DNA from: Lachnospiraceae bacterium UBA6452
GTDB lineage: Bacteria; Bacillota; Clostridia; Lachnospirales; Lachnospiraceae
Assembly (NCBI GenBank): GCA_002441865.1
Contig: DJNY01000092.1
Coordinates: 1 to 13,273, forward strand
Length of the DNA: 13,273 nucleotides
Direction: 5' to 3'
Below the pieces are notes generated by a model, which saw only the letters and a list, made by a program, of their open reading frames with translations, did no database searches and was not told the DNA's origin. Numbering within the stretch: position 1 is the first letter of the stretch; each line of letters begins with the position of its first letter. Shown here one piece after another: positions 1-6,475 of the stretch. Position numbers and translations under genes: made by a program.

Positions 1-540
1 CAGAAGGAACGGGATTTTGAGAATTCCAACTATGATGATATCAAGTGTGTATATTCTATCTGGTTATGCATGAACATGGAAGAGAACAGTATGAGTCATA
101 TTCATCTCATAAAAGAGGATGTGATCGGTTCCTATGACTGGAAAGGCAGGCTGGATCTGTTTCATATTGTTATGATCGGACTGGCGAAGGAATTGCCGGA
201 TCATGGTGATCCATATGAACTGCATCGCCTGCTGGGGGCATTGCTGTCGCAGGAGCTTACAGCAGACGAAAAATTAAGTATTATTGAAAAGGAATATGAT
301 ATTCCGATAGAAGAGAATATGCGAGAGGATGTGAGTGTTATGTGTAATTTAAGTGAAGGAATTGAAGAAAAAGGACGTGAAGAAGGGCGAGAAGAAGGAC
401 GCGCCGAGGGATTACTGAAAGGCGAAGCGGGACTTATTCAGAAAATGCATAAAAACGGAATGACTACAGAGCAGATAGCCTCTGCCACCGAAAAAACAAT
501 TGAAGAAGTAGAGGCAATCATTTCTAAAAGCATCCTTTAA
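1..540 (+). CDS. Rpn family recombination-promoting nuclease / putative transposase, C-terminal part (5' cut by window)
   Basis: The reading frame is open from base 1 to the TAA at 538-540, giving 179 visible residues; the start lies upstream of the window. The visible part has the YSIWLCMN segment and a late-helical region typical of Rpn / PD-(D/E)XK 'putative transposase' proteins. It then has a charged tandem repeat (GREEGREEGRAEG, about visible residues 125-137) and a short helix-turn-helix-like tail (NGMTTEQIASATEKTIEEVE). Family members are DNA endonucleases that promote RecA-independent recombination in E. coli, and many genomes carry several copies. The catalytic D and ExK residues would lie in the missing N-terminal part, so activity cannot be judged. 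The internal ATG at 70 is not a credible start, because the family similarity continues upstream of it. The gene overlaps the convergent LysR gene by 17 bp. The family call is from recognised sequence style, not a search. Confidence 0.8.
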   Translation, partial: QKERDFENSNYDDIKCVYSIWLCMNMEENSMSHIHLIKEDVIGSYDWKGRLDLFHIVMIGLAKELPDHGDPYELHRLLGALLSQELTADEKLSIIEKEYDIPIEENMREDVSVMCNLSEGIEEKGREEGREEGRAEGLLKGEAGLIQKMHKNGMTTEQIASATEKTIEEVEAIISKSIL

Positions 541-1405
541 GGATCCGGGCAAATTCTTCAATGTAATATCCGGAATTCTCTTTTTTCCAGAAAGCACAAT
601 ACGTCTTTTTGACAGGGGACTGGTTCCGCACAAGCGGTATTCTGCTGACAGCCGTATCAAACCAGACCTGTTCTCCAATCACATCTACGGGCATATATCC
701 CTGTCCGGTTATAATTTTAAGGCGGGCTTCCTGCACGGTGTCCGCAAAAAGAAAGTCTCCCTGTAACCCGATGATAGTTTCATAATATGCCTGTTCCTCT
801 TTTTGCCCGGTCTGGTTGATCACAAGAATACAGGGCGTATTTTTTAGGTCTTTTGTTTCGAGAGTATGCAATTTACTGAGCGGATTCTTAGAGGAAAGCT
901 CAATATAAATCCTGCTTTCTGCAAGCACTTCATTATGATAAGCATCGGAAAAAGCACGTCTTTGGTCGTTGATCGCAAGATCAACTGAGCCGTTTTCCAT
1001 TGCATGATACAATTCTTCATGGCTTCCAACGGTAATTTTTACATCCACAGCAGGATATTTTTCAGAAAAGAAAGCAATCGCTTCAGAGAGCTCATTTCCA
1101 TGATAGCCCTTATAGTAGCCAATGCGTAAAACAGCATGATCGTTGTCTGCGATTCTTTTTGTTTCACGGACAAGCTGTTTCAGATCGCCCGTTATGATAA
1201 GGCTTTTCTGATAAAAATGTTCACCGGCGGGAGTCAGGGAAAACGTGCGGTTATGTCTTTCTAAAAGCTGCACACCAAGTTCGCCCTCTAATTTTTTGAT
1301 CTGCTGGGAAATGGCAGATTGTGAAACATTGCACTGTTCAGCAGCAAGATAAAAATTACCGTTTTCAATGACTGCCTGTAAGTATTCTATTTGACGTAAG
1401 AGCAT
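524..1405 (-). CDS. LysR family transcriptional regulator
   Basis: This is a 293-residue protein, the usual LysR length. Residues 1-60 form the N-terminal winged helix-turn-helix (FYLAAEQCNVSQSAISQQIKKLE, about 18-40, followed by LGVQLLERHNRTFSLTPAG). The remainder is the two-lobed periplasmic-binding-like effector domain, with the family's typical motifs around residue 95 (RIGYYKG). The start at 1405 is supported by an AGGAG (complement of 1416-1420) ten bases upstream. It is divergent from the flavodoxin/dehydrogenase/hydrolase genes, the classic arrangement for a LysR protein that controls its neighbours and represses itself. A T-N11-A dyad lies over its own -35 box. The inducing ligand is unknown. 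The 3' end overlaps the Rpn gene by 17 bp. Confidence 0.95.
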   Translation of the reverse strand: MLLRQIEYLQAVIENGNFYLAAEQCNVSQSAISQQIKKLEGELGVQLLERHNRTFSLTPAGEHFYQKSLIITGDLKQLVRETKRIADNDHAVLRIGYYKGYHGNELSEAIAFFSEKYPAVDVKITVGSHEELYHAMENGSVDLAINDQRRAFSDAYHNEVLAESRIYIELSSKNPLSKLHTLETKDLKNTPCILVINQTGQKEEQAYYETIIGLQGDFLFADTVQEARLKIITGQGYMPVDVIGEQVWFDTAVSRIPLVRNQSPVKKTYCAFWKKENSGYYIEEFARILKGCF

Positions 1406-1438
1406 ACGCGTCGTTCTCCTTTTTCGTTCTTTGTTAGA

Positions 1439-1467
1439 ATTATAAAACGATTAGAAAAAGTAATCAA
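1439..1467 (-). promoter_or_regulatory. promoter of the LysR gene
   Basis: On the minus strand, TTGATT (complement of 1462-1467) and TATAAT (complement of 1439-1444) are separated by exactly 17 bp. The predicted start, near 1432, gives a leader of about 27 bases to the ATG at 1405. The -35 box overlaps the right arm of the dyad at 1449-1465, which would suit autorepression. Confidence 0.75.
1449..1465. promoter_or_regulatory. candidate LysR operator (T-N11-A dyad)
   Basis: GATTA-N7-TAATC is a perfect inverted repeat containing the T-N11-A pattern (T1451, A1463) that LysR-type regulators recognise. Its centre at 1457 lies about 64 bp upstream of the predicted flavodoxin start site (near 1521), which matches the usual -65 recognition site. 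It also covers the -35 box of the LysR gene. Position and symmetry are seen; binding is inferred. Confidence 0.6.
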
Positions 1468-1518
1468 TATGATAAGAAAAAAGTTTTGATGCAAAAGAAA
1501 AAGTAAACTATGATAAGA
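1468..1518 (+). repeat. 10-bp direct repeat TATGATAAGA (1468-1477 and 1509-1518)
   Basis: Two identical copies of TATGATAAGA lie 41 bp apart, close to four helical turns. The downstream copy contains the predicted flavodoxin -10 box (TATGAT, 1509-1514). The upstream copy adjoins the LysR dyad. They could be activation-site half elements or chance in AT-rich DNA. Confidence 0.4.
1486..1514 (+). promoter_or_regulatory. promoter of the flavodoxin / dehydrogenase / hydrolase genes
   Basis: TTGATG (1486-1491) and TATGAT (1509-1514) are separated by 17 bp. The predicted transcription start near 1521 lies downstream of the ATG at 1510, which rules that ATG out as the flavodoxin start. The -35 box is weaker than consensus, as expected for an activator-dependent LysR target. 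Confidence 0.65.
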
Positions 1519-1541
1519 GCAAATAAAAACAATAAGCGATC

Positions 1542-1547
1542 AGGAGG
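1542..1547 (+). promoter_or_regulatory. ribosome binding site that fixes the flavodoxin start
   Basis: A perfect AGGAGG sits seven bases before the ATG at 1555. No comparable site precedes the in-frame ATG at 1510, which lies inside the -10 box. Confidence 0.9.
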
Positions 1548-1554
1548 AATCAAG

Positions 1555-2076
1555 ATGGCTAAGAATCTGATTATTTACTATTCACGAAAAGGTGAAAATT
1601 ACGTAAATGGGAGTATCGTTGATTTAAAGAAAGGTAACACAGAAATTTGTGCGGAATTTATCCAAAAAGCGGTAGGCGGAGATCTTTTTGAGATCGAGAC
1701 TGTCCGGGACTATTCCAGAGATTATCATAAGTGTACGGAAGAAGCACAGCAGGAACTGCGGGGAAATGCCAGACCGGAACTGAAACAGTACCTTTCCGAT
1801 ATTGCAGCTTATGACAACATATTTGTATGTGGTCCCTGCTGGTGGGGAACATACCCTGTAGCCGTATTTACACAGCTTGAAAAACTGGACTTTACAGGAA
1901 AGAAAGTAATGGCACTCATGACGCATGAAGGCAGCGGTCTGGGAAACAGTGAACGTGATCTCAGAAAAATATGTAAGGGTGCAGAATTTGGTACCGGTAT
2001 TGCGGTACATGGGGCAGATGCAAAGAAAGCAGAGCAGGCAGTTGCTGATTGGGCAAAGAAAAGTGTGGAAGAATAG
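1555..2076 (+). CDS. flavodoxin (Flavodoxin_4-like)
   Basis: This 173-residue FMN-binding flavodoxin presumably carries one or two electrons in the cytoplasm. The start is chosen at 1555 from the AGGAGG and the promoter position. The first strand and phosphate-binding loop (NLIIYYSRKGENY, residues 4-16), the second FMN loop (GPCWWGTYP, 93-101) and the third (THEGSGLGNSERDL, 123-136) are all visible. The insert VNGSIVDLKKGNTE between the P-loop and first helix is characteristic of this subgroup. An oddity is a CGPC sequence (C92, C95) at the FMN-contacting loop, the same spacing as a thioredoxin active site; a redox role is speculative. The dehydrogenase gene follows after 17 bases, so the two are probably cotranscribed. 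The redox partners are unknown. Confidence 0.9.
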   Translation: MAKNLIIYYSRKGENYVNGSIVDLKKGNTEICAEFIQKAVGGDLFEIETVRDYSRDYHKCTEEAQQELRGNARPELKQYLSDIAAYDNIFVCGPCWWGTYPVAVFTQLEKLDFTGKKVMALMTHEGSGLGNSERDLRKICKGAEFGTGIAVHGADAKKAEQAVADWAKKSVEE

Positions 2077-2093
2077 GAGACCGGAGAAAGAAT

Positions 2094-2930
2094 ATGCGTA
2101 AAAAAGAAGTCATGATCGTAACAGGAGCAGGACAGATCAGTATGGCGATCGCCAGAAGAGCAGGATATGGCAAGAAGATTGTCATGGGCGATAAGAATAT
2201 AGAAAATGCAAAGACAATCGCAGAGATTATGAACAGTGCAGGATATGATGTAGAACCGGTAGAGATGGATCTTTCGTCCAGAGAATCCATCAAACACCTG
2301 ATCGCAAAAGCACAGGAATACGGAGAGATCAAAATGCTTGTAAATGGGGCAGGTGTATCTCCAAGTCAGGCACCGATCGAAGCAATCCTGAAAGTTGATC
2401 TGTACGGAACGGCTGTATTGCTGGAAGAAGTCGGAAAGGTGATCGCAGAGGGCGGCTGTGGTGTGACGATTTCCAGCCAGTCAGGCTGGAGAATGCCACA
2501 GCTCTCTGCAGAAGAAGATGCAGCACTTGCAACAACGCCGACCGAAGAATTATTAGATCTTGAGATTTTACAGCCGGAACACATCAAAGATACGCTTCAT
2601 GCTTACCAGATGGCAAAACGCTGCAATGAAAAGCGCGTGATGGCACAATCTGTTGTATGGGGCAAGCGTGGTGCGCGGCTGAATGATATCGCACCGGGCA
2701 TTATCGTGACACCGCTTGCGGTGGATGAGTTCAACGGTCCACGTGGAGATTTCTACAAAAATATGTTTGCAAAATGCCCGGCAGGAAGACCGGGAACTGC
2801 CGATGAGGTTGCAAATGTGGCTGAGCTTCTGATGAGCGAGAAGGGTGCATTTATCACCGGCTCTACTTTCCTGATCGATGGCGGTGCGACATCCTCTTAT
2901 TACTATGATCCGCTGAAACCTGAGGCATAA
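2094..2930 (+). CDS. short-chain dehydrogenase/reductase (SDR) with a long insert before YxxxK
   Basis: This 278-residue SDR probably performs NAD(P)H-dependent oxidation or reduction of an alcohol/carbonyl substrate. The ATG at 2094 is preceded by GGAG (2083-2086, seven bases away) and starts exactly before the first Rossmann strand; the ATG at 2049 lies inside the flavodoxin gene. Seen motifs are a cofactor loop TGAGQIS (10-16, missing the usual later glycines), NGAG (84-87, normally NNAG), the catalytic serine region TISSQSG (125-131), the catalytic pair Y171-QMA-K175, and PGIIVTPLA (201-209). About 41-44 residues separate the serine region from Tyr171, against about 13 in typical SDRs. 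A similar long insert is known in the 3-alpha-hydroxysteroid dehydrogenase/carbonyl reductase of Comamonas. The substrate is not identifiable from sequence. Confidence 0.92.
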   Translation: MRKKEVMIVTGAGQISMAIARRAGYGKKIVMGDKNIENAKTIAEIMNSAGYDVEPVEMDLSSRESIKHLIAKAQEYGEIKMLVNGAGVSPSQAPIEAILKVDLYGTAVLLEEVGKVIAEGGCGVTISSQSGWRMPQLSAEEDAALATTPTEELLDLEILQPEHIKDTLHAYQMAKRCNEKRVMAQSVVWGKRGARLNDIAPGIIVTPLAVDEFNGPRGDFYKNMFAKCPAGRPGTADEVANVAELLMSEKGAFITGSTFLIDGGATSSYYYDPLKPEA

Positions 2931-2963
2931 ATACTGCCTGATGCTTAATGAGAAATTTTGCAT

Positions 2964-2992
2964 TTGCCTTTTTAAAGTGTGGAAAATATGAT
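2964..2992 (+). promoter_or_regulatory. weak candidate internal promoter before the hydrolase gene
   Basis: TTGCCT (2964-2969) and TATGAT (2987-2992) are separated by 17 bp. The -10 box resembles that of the flavodoxin promoter (TATGATAA in both). If it is used, transcripts start near 2999 and translation must begin at the ATG at 3024. The -35 match is only 4 of 6, so this may be chance. Confidence 0.3.
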
Positions 2993-3776
2993 AAAAGAAA
3001 ACACAAAAGAAAGGCTTGAAGCAATGACGATTCACGAATTCGGAAAAGAAAATAAAGAAACGATCCTGCTTATCCATCCATCTGTTGTGAAGTGGGATTA
3101 TTTTGAAACTGTTATCCCTATTTTACAGGGGAAATACCATCTGCTGGTTCCGGCACTTCCCGGCTATGATTTTGAAAATAACAGCGATTTTACCAGTGTA
3201 GAACAGATCGCTGCAGAACTGAACGACTGGCTTAAGGCGGAAGGGTATACGGAATTATACGCGGTGTATGGCTGTTCCATGGGCGGCTCCATTGCACTGC
3301 TGGTTGCATTGGGACAACTGATCAGAATAAAGCACTGCGTCATGGACGGTGGTATTACGCCATATCAGCTGCCGTGGATCATCACACGGTTGATTGCGCT
3401 GAAGGATTATCTTATGATGATGATCGGCAGAACCGGAGGTGTGGGATTGCTGGAAAAAGCATTTGCCACAGATGACTATTCCAAAGAGGATCTGCAGTAT
3501 GTAGCAGATGTTCTGCGGCATTGCAGCAGGAAAACGCTGTGGCGTACCTTTGATTCATGCAACAATTATAAAGTTCCAACGCCTCTTCCGAAAATAGAAA
3601 CAAAGCTCCATTACTGGTATACAAAAGGGGAAGAAAAAGAAAGAAAACAGGATATCAATTACATAAAACAAAAATTTCCAAAGACAGAGTTTGCAGTATT
3701 GCCGGACTTAGGACATGCAGGACTGGTTTTACTGAAACCGGAGCTGTTTGCAGAAATGATTGATGCCCTTTCCTGA
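2988..3776 (+). CDS. alpha/beta hydrolase
   Basis: This is a 262-residue alpha/beta-hydrolase-fold protein, probably a cytoplasmic esterase or similar enzyme. Visible elements are the first strand and oxyanion region (ILLIHPSVVKWDYF, about 26-39), the nucleophile elbow GCSMGG with Ser97, and the catalytic His243 in LPDLGHAGL. The acid residue cannot be assigned with confidence. HPS replaces the usual HG in the oxyanion motif. Start choice is uncertain: GTG 2979, ATG 2988 and ATG 3024 are all in frame and none has a strong ribosome binding site. ATG 3024 would start right before the first strand (MTIHEFGKEN). It lies 57 bases after the dehydrogenase gene on the same strand, so it is probably part of the LysR-controlled set. 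No convincing terminator follows. Substrate unknown. Confidence 0.88.
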   Translation: MIKENTKERLEAMTIHEFGKENKETILLIHPSVVKWDYFETVIPILQGKYHLLVPALPGYDFENNSDFTSVEQIAAELNDWLKAEGYTELYAVYGCSMGGSIALLVALGQLIRIKHCVMDGGITPYQLPWIITRLIALKDYLMMMIGRTGGVGLLEKAFATDDYSKEDLQYVADVLRHCSRKTLWRTFDSCNNYKVPTPLPKIETKLHYWYTKGEEKERKQDINYIKQKFPKTEFAVLPDLGHAGLVLLKPELFAEMIDALS

Positions 3777-3796
3777 GATATTTTTAAATCATACTG

Positions 3797-3829
3797 TACA
3801 AAACTCCGGAACCGGCCGATATCTATAAT
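3797..3829 (+). promoter_or_regulatory. candidate promoter of the coiled-coil gene (flagellar-sigma-like and/or sigma-A -10)
   Basis: GCCGATAT (3815-3822) is an exact match to the -10 element of flagellar sigma (sigma-D/FliA) promoters. TACA (3797-3800), one base off the TAAA -35, lies 14 bp upstream. A TATAAT (3824-3829) follows at once, but has no recognisable sigma-A -35 at 16-18 bp. Either element could serve; which one is used cannot be told from sequence. Confidence 0.4.
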
Positions 3830-3869
3830 AGATGCACATCGCAGAATACACCCGGGGAGAAACGAGAGT

Positions 3870-4871
3870 ATGGTAATTCAGAAAACAGATCAGACACTGC
3901 AGGCTGTTCAGAACGAAAACCTGCGGAAAAACACAGGAAAAAGAAACAGAAGAGCGCAGAATGCGCAAAACACAAAGAAGAATGTGGACGGCAGATTCCT
4001 AATCGCAGGATCTTCCAAAGAGCAGATTGAAAAGAAACGCAAGCTGGCACAGAAGCAGGCGATGAAGCTTGTCAAAGATGCATTTTCCGGTGATCAGGCG
4101 GCGAAACAGAATATAGAGGATCTGAAAGCGCAGAAGGCAGAAAAGGTTGCAGACTATCAGGAAAAAATGCAGCAGATCGGCAATATTTCCATGGAAAAGG
4201 ATAAGCTGCGGGAGACCTATGGGATAGATCCTGATTCGCAGGAGCAGAAGGATCTGGAGCTTTTGGAAAAATACCAGAATAATAAGCTGGGTATCTTTTC
4301 AGATGATTTCAGTAAGGAAGATATTGCACGGTTAAAAGAACTGGCAAATGAGCCGCGGACAGAATATCAGAAGCAGGTTCTTTCTTTGAATGGGAAAAAG
4401 GCAGCTTTGCAGTCTGATGCAGATCTTATGCAGCAGCAGATCATGGTGCTGGCACAAAATCAGTCGGATGCCAGGATCGACCAGTTAAAGTCACAGGATA
4501 TGCTGAAAGCAGGAGAGGCTGCGGAAGAGATCAAAAAAGCAGCATCGGATGAGATTGTAGGTATGGCACTTGCAGATGCCAAAGAGAAGCTGGATAAAGA
4601 ACTGGAAGAAAAGAAGGAAGAAGCCGAGAAGAAAGCAGAAGAAAAGGAAGAACAGGACGAGCGGATCGAAAAAGCAAAAGAAGAACGAAAAGAAGACAGA
4701 GAGATGATAGAAGGGGATCTGGATGCGGAAAAACTGCAGGCAGATGCAAGCCTTCGGAAACAGTCCGTTACGCAGTCTGAGGAGACGACGCAACGGATCA
4801 ATCAGATCATGAAGAAGAATAACCTGATCAATGAGGATCTGAAGGGCATAGAGATCGATGTAAACTTTTAA
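3870..4871 (+). CDS. hypothetical charged coiled-coil protein
   Basis: I do not recognise a named family. The 333-residue protein has no signal peptide or membrane segment, so it is probably cytoplasmic. It is rich in Lys, Glu, Gln and Asp, with long predicted helices. Residues about 48-105 and 150-330 have heptad-like spacing, and about 240-280 is almost pure Lys/Glu (KELEEKKEEAEKKAEEKEEQ). A less repetitive stretch lies near residues 110-150. The N-terminus (about 1-40) is basic and probably disordered. The start is supported by GGGGAG at 3854-3859, ten bases upstream. The gene stands alone on its strand, overlaps the convergent rsmF by 4 bp, and its likely terminator lies 420 bases on, inside rsmF. 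A structural or scaffold role is possible but not shown. Confidence 0.85.
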   Translation: MVIQKTDQTLQAVQNENLRKNTGKRNRRAQNAQNTKKNVDGRFLIAGSSKEQIEKKRKLAQKQAMKLVKDAFSGDQAAKQNIEDLKAQKAEKVADYQEKMQQIGNISMEKDKLRETYGIDPDSQEQKDLELLEKYQNNKLGIFSDDFSKEDIARLKELANEPRTEYQKQVLSLNGKKAALQSDADLMQQQIMVLAQNQSDARIDQLKSQDMLKAGEAAEEIKKAASDEIVGMALADAKEKLDKELEEKKEEAEKKAEEKEEQDERIEKAKEERKEDREMIEGDLDAEKLQADASLRKQSVTQSEETTQRINQIMKKNNLINEDLKGIEIDVNF

Positions 4872-6355
4872 AGATATTTGCGCAGACCTTTTGGATAATG
4901 ATTTTTCATAATACTACCTGCCAGTTTACCCCAGCCAAGGCTGTAACCGTCGATGCAGATCAGATACCAGCCGTTTTTTCCTTCATATGGGAAGGTTTCG
5001 CCGGATATGAAGCGGATGGCAGTCTGCAGCTGTTGTGGATCAGAAGTATCGAGGTTTACATAATTTTTGACTTTTGCAGGTTGGAGCGAAAGCGCCAGTG
5101 CATGGCCGGGGAGAAAGCGTTTTCCGGATAACTGTCCTAAGTGAAGTCCTGCGCGCAGTACCTTCAGTCCGTGCAGGGAAGAGATCTGGTCAGGCAACAG
5201 ATAAATCTGTTCTCCGAAAGAGGTCAGATGACCTGAGAGCGGAGCAACAAGTACTTCCTGCAAAAATGCGGATAAAAGAGAATAATCTGGAGAGATCGCA
5301 CACTTTTGTTCTGTGCGGTCTCTTTTTTTGGAAACCTGATGACCGGTATTTTTATTTTTTTTGCCGGGAAGGATGACTTCATTATCGGAAAGCTGAAGAT
5401 CACCGGCAGACAGTCTGTAGGAAGAACTGTCTGTTTTTGCGGAATCTCCGGTGGTTTCTCCTTTTTGGAGAACGGCAACAAAGTGCCCCTCACCGTGGAG
5501 TTTATGCGGCCAGAGACGGATGGCAGATTCTGCTTCTTTTATGAGGCCATGCTGCATACCCTCATACAGAGGAACCTGTATAAGCCGGTAGAGCGGATGC
5601 GAGTCTAAAAACTGCAGGATGCACTGTTCATCTTCCTCCGGCGAGAAAGTACAGGTCGAATATACCATGCGTCCGCCGGGACGGAGCATCAGATCTGCCT
5701 GCGCTAAGATTTCCTGCTGCCTTTTGGCACACAGTGCTACATTTTCAGGACTCCACTGCGTTATGACTTCTTCATTTTTACGGAACATGCCCTCACCGGA
5801 GCAGGGGGCATCTACCATGATCCGGTCAAAAAAGAGCGGAAAATGAGGGGCGAGCTCTGCCGGTGCCATGTTCGTGACGATGGCATTGGAAATGCCCATT
5901 CGTTCTATGTTTTCTGCCAGAATGCGGGCTCTGGCGGGATGGATCTCATTGCTGATGAGAAGCCCTTTTCCCTGCATGGAACCGGCAATCTGTGTGCTTT
6001 TACCGCCGGGCGCGGCGCAGAGATCCAGAATTTTTTCGCCGGGCTGTGCATCTAAATAGGCGGCAGGTGCCATGGCACTTGGTTCCTGGATGTAGTAGGC
6101 ACCAGCTTCGTGATAGGGGGATTTGCCCGGATGGAGCTGCGGCGGGTAATAAAATCCCGTGGAACACCATGGTACGGGCGTAAGTGTGCAGTCAAGGCGG
6201 GAAAACAAGGTGCCCGCGTCGCCCTTTAACGGATTGACGCGGAGTGCCTGATAATGGTCTGTGTCATAGCTTTGTATAAATGCTTCATATTCGCTTTTTT
6301 CGGGTAAAAGCTGTTGCATACGCGAAAGGAAAGCATCGGGTAACGGAAATGTCAT
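4868..6355 (-). CDS. rsmF: 16S rRNA (cytosine-C5) methyltransferase, RsmF-like
   Basis: This 495-residue NOL1/NOP2/Sun-family enzyme transfers a methyl group from S-adenosylmethionine to C5 of cytosine in rRNA, acting in the cytoplasm. The AdoMet loop ILDLCAAPGGKS (109-120), motif IV DAPCSGEGMF (182-191, Cys185) and motif VI YSTCTFSPEE (232-241, nucleophile Cys235) are all present. The N-terminus carries the family's RVNPLK element (39-44). The C-terminal part (about 360-495) matches the RsmF-type RNA-binding extension. A low-complexity, Ser/Lys-rich linker (about 300-355) joins the two. The start has AGGAG (complement of 6363-6367) seven bases upstream. The exact target cytidines (C1407 in E. 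coli, more in some Firmicutes) cannot be read from sequence. It overlaps the convergent coiled-coil gene by 4 bp. Confidence 0.93.
   Translation of the reverse strand: MTFPLPDAFLSRMQQLLPEKSEYEAFIQSYDTDHYQALRVNPLKGDAGTLFSRLDCTLTPVPWCSTGFYYPPQLHPGKSPYHEAGAYYIQEPSAMAPAAYLDAQPGEKILDLCAAPGGKSTQIAGSMQGKGLLISNEIHPARARILAENIERMGISNAIVTNMAPAELAPHFPLFFDRIMVDAPCSGEGMFRKNEEVITQWSPENVALCAKRQQEILAQADLMLRPGGRMVYSTCTFSPEEDEQCILQFLDSHPLYRLIQVPLYEGMQHGLIKEAESAIRLWPHKLHGEGHFVAVLQKGETTGDSAKTDSSSYRLSAGDLQLSDNEVILPGKKNKNTGHQVSKKRDRTEQKCAISPDYSLLSAFLQEVLVAPLSGHLTSFGEQIYLLPDQISSLHGLKVLRAGLHLGQLSGKRFLPGHALALSLQPAKVKNYVNLDTSDPQQLQTAIRFISGETFPYEGKNGWYLICIDGYSLGWGKLAGSIMKNHYPKGLRKYL
5291..5329 (+). terminator. intrinsic terminator on the plus strand, inside rsmF
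   Basis: AGAGATCGCACA (5291-5302) pairs with TGTGCGGTCTCT (5312-5323): eleven Watson-Crick pairs and one G-U, with a 9-base loop, followed by a run of T's to 5329. Read from the plus strand this is a strong Rho-independent terminator. It lies 420 bases beyond the coiled-coil gene's stop codon and has no other plus-strand gene to serve. It falls in the linker between the catalytic and C-terminal domains of RsmF (about residues 342-355), where coding constraint is low. On the rsmF mRNA strand the hairpin lacks a following U-run. Confidence 0.75.
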
Positions 6356-6378
6356 AAATAATCTCCTAACATAATCGT

Positions 6379-6399
6379 TGCTTCTGTATTTTAGAAGCA
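6379..6399 (-). repeat. small perfect hairpin in the rsmF leader
   Basis: TGCTTCT (6379-6385) and AGAAGCA (6393-6399) form a perfect 7-bp inverted repeat with a 7-base loop. It lies within the predicted rsmF 5' leader, 12 bases upstream of the ribosome binding site. No T-run follows. It may be a leader hairpin or an operator. Confidence 0.45.
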
Positions 6400-6417
6400 G
6401 TATTTATCTGTTTTCTT

Positions 6418-6446
6418 ATTATATAAGGTTTGTTCTAAATGAGCAA
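6418..6446 (-). promoter_or_regulatory. candidate promoter of rsmF
   Basis: On the minus strand, TTGCTC (complement of 6441-6446) and a perfect TATAAT (complement of 6418-6423) are separated by 17 bp. The -35 box matches only in TTG. The predicted leader of about 55 bases contains the hairpin at 6379-6399. Confidence 0.5.
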
Positions 6447-6475
6447 GATGGGTAAAAACAGGCAGTATCCTCCTA

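Noticed and set aside
361..411. Purine-rich GARGAAGGN-type repeat at the Rpn gene end, looking like a DNA repeat.
   Set aside because: It is explained by the encoded Gly-Arg-Glu-Glu repeat, common at the C-terminus of Rpn proteins; not an independent DNA element.
541..586. Possible third antisense-embedded terminator past the Rpn gene (TCCGG 544-548 with CCGGA 570-574, then a T-run 581-586).
   Set aside because: The stem is only 5 bp with a 21-base loop and the T-run is six bases away. An alternative AATTC/GAATT pairing is equally weak. Not reliable enough to annotate.
2568..3077. 169-codon minus-strand frame across the SDR / hydrolase junction.
   Set aside because: It is antisense to two well-supported genes and has no recognisable protein or start signal.
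4460..4801. Ser/Phe-rich minus-strand frames opposite the coiled-coil gene.
   Set aside because: These are the expected reverse reading of Lys/Glu-rich codons. The low-complexity composition is mirrored from the plus-strand gene.
5306..5608. Several plus-strand frames of 60-100 codons across rsmF (also near 4898-5376 and 5619-6183).
   Set aside because: They are shadows of rsmF, which has all catalytic motifs. None has a good ribosome binding site or recognisable protein.
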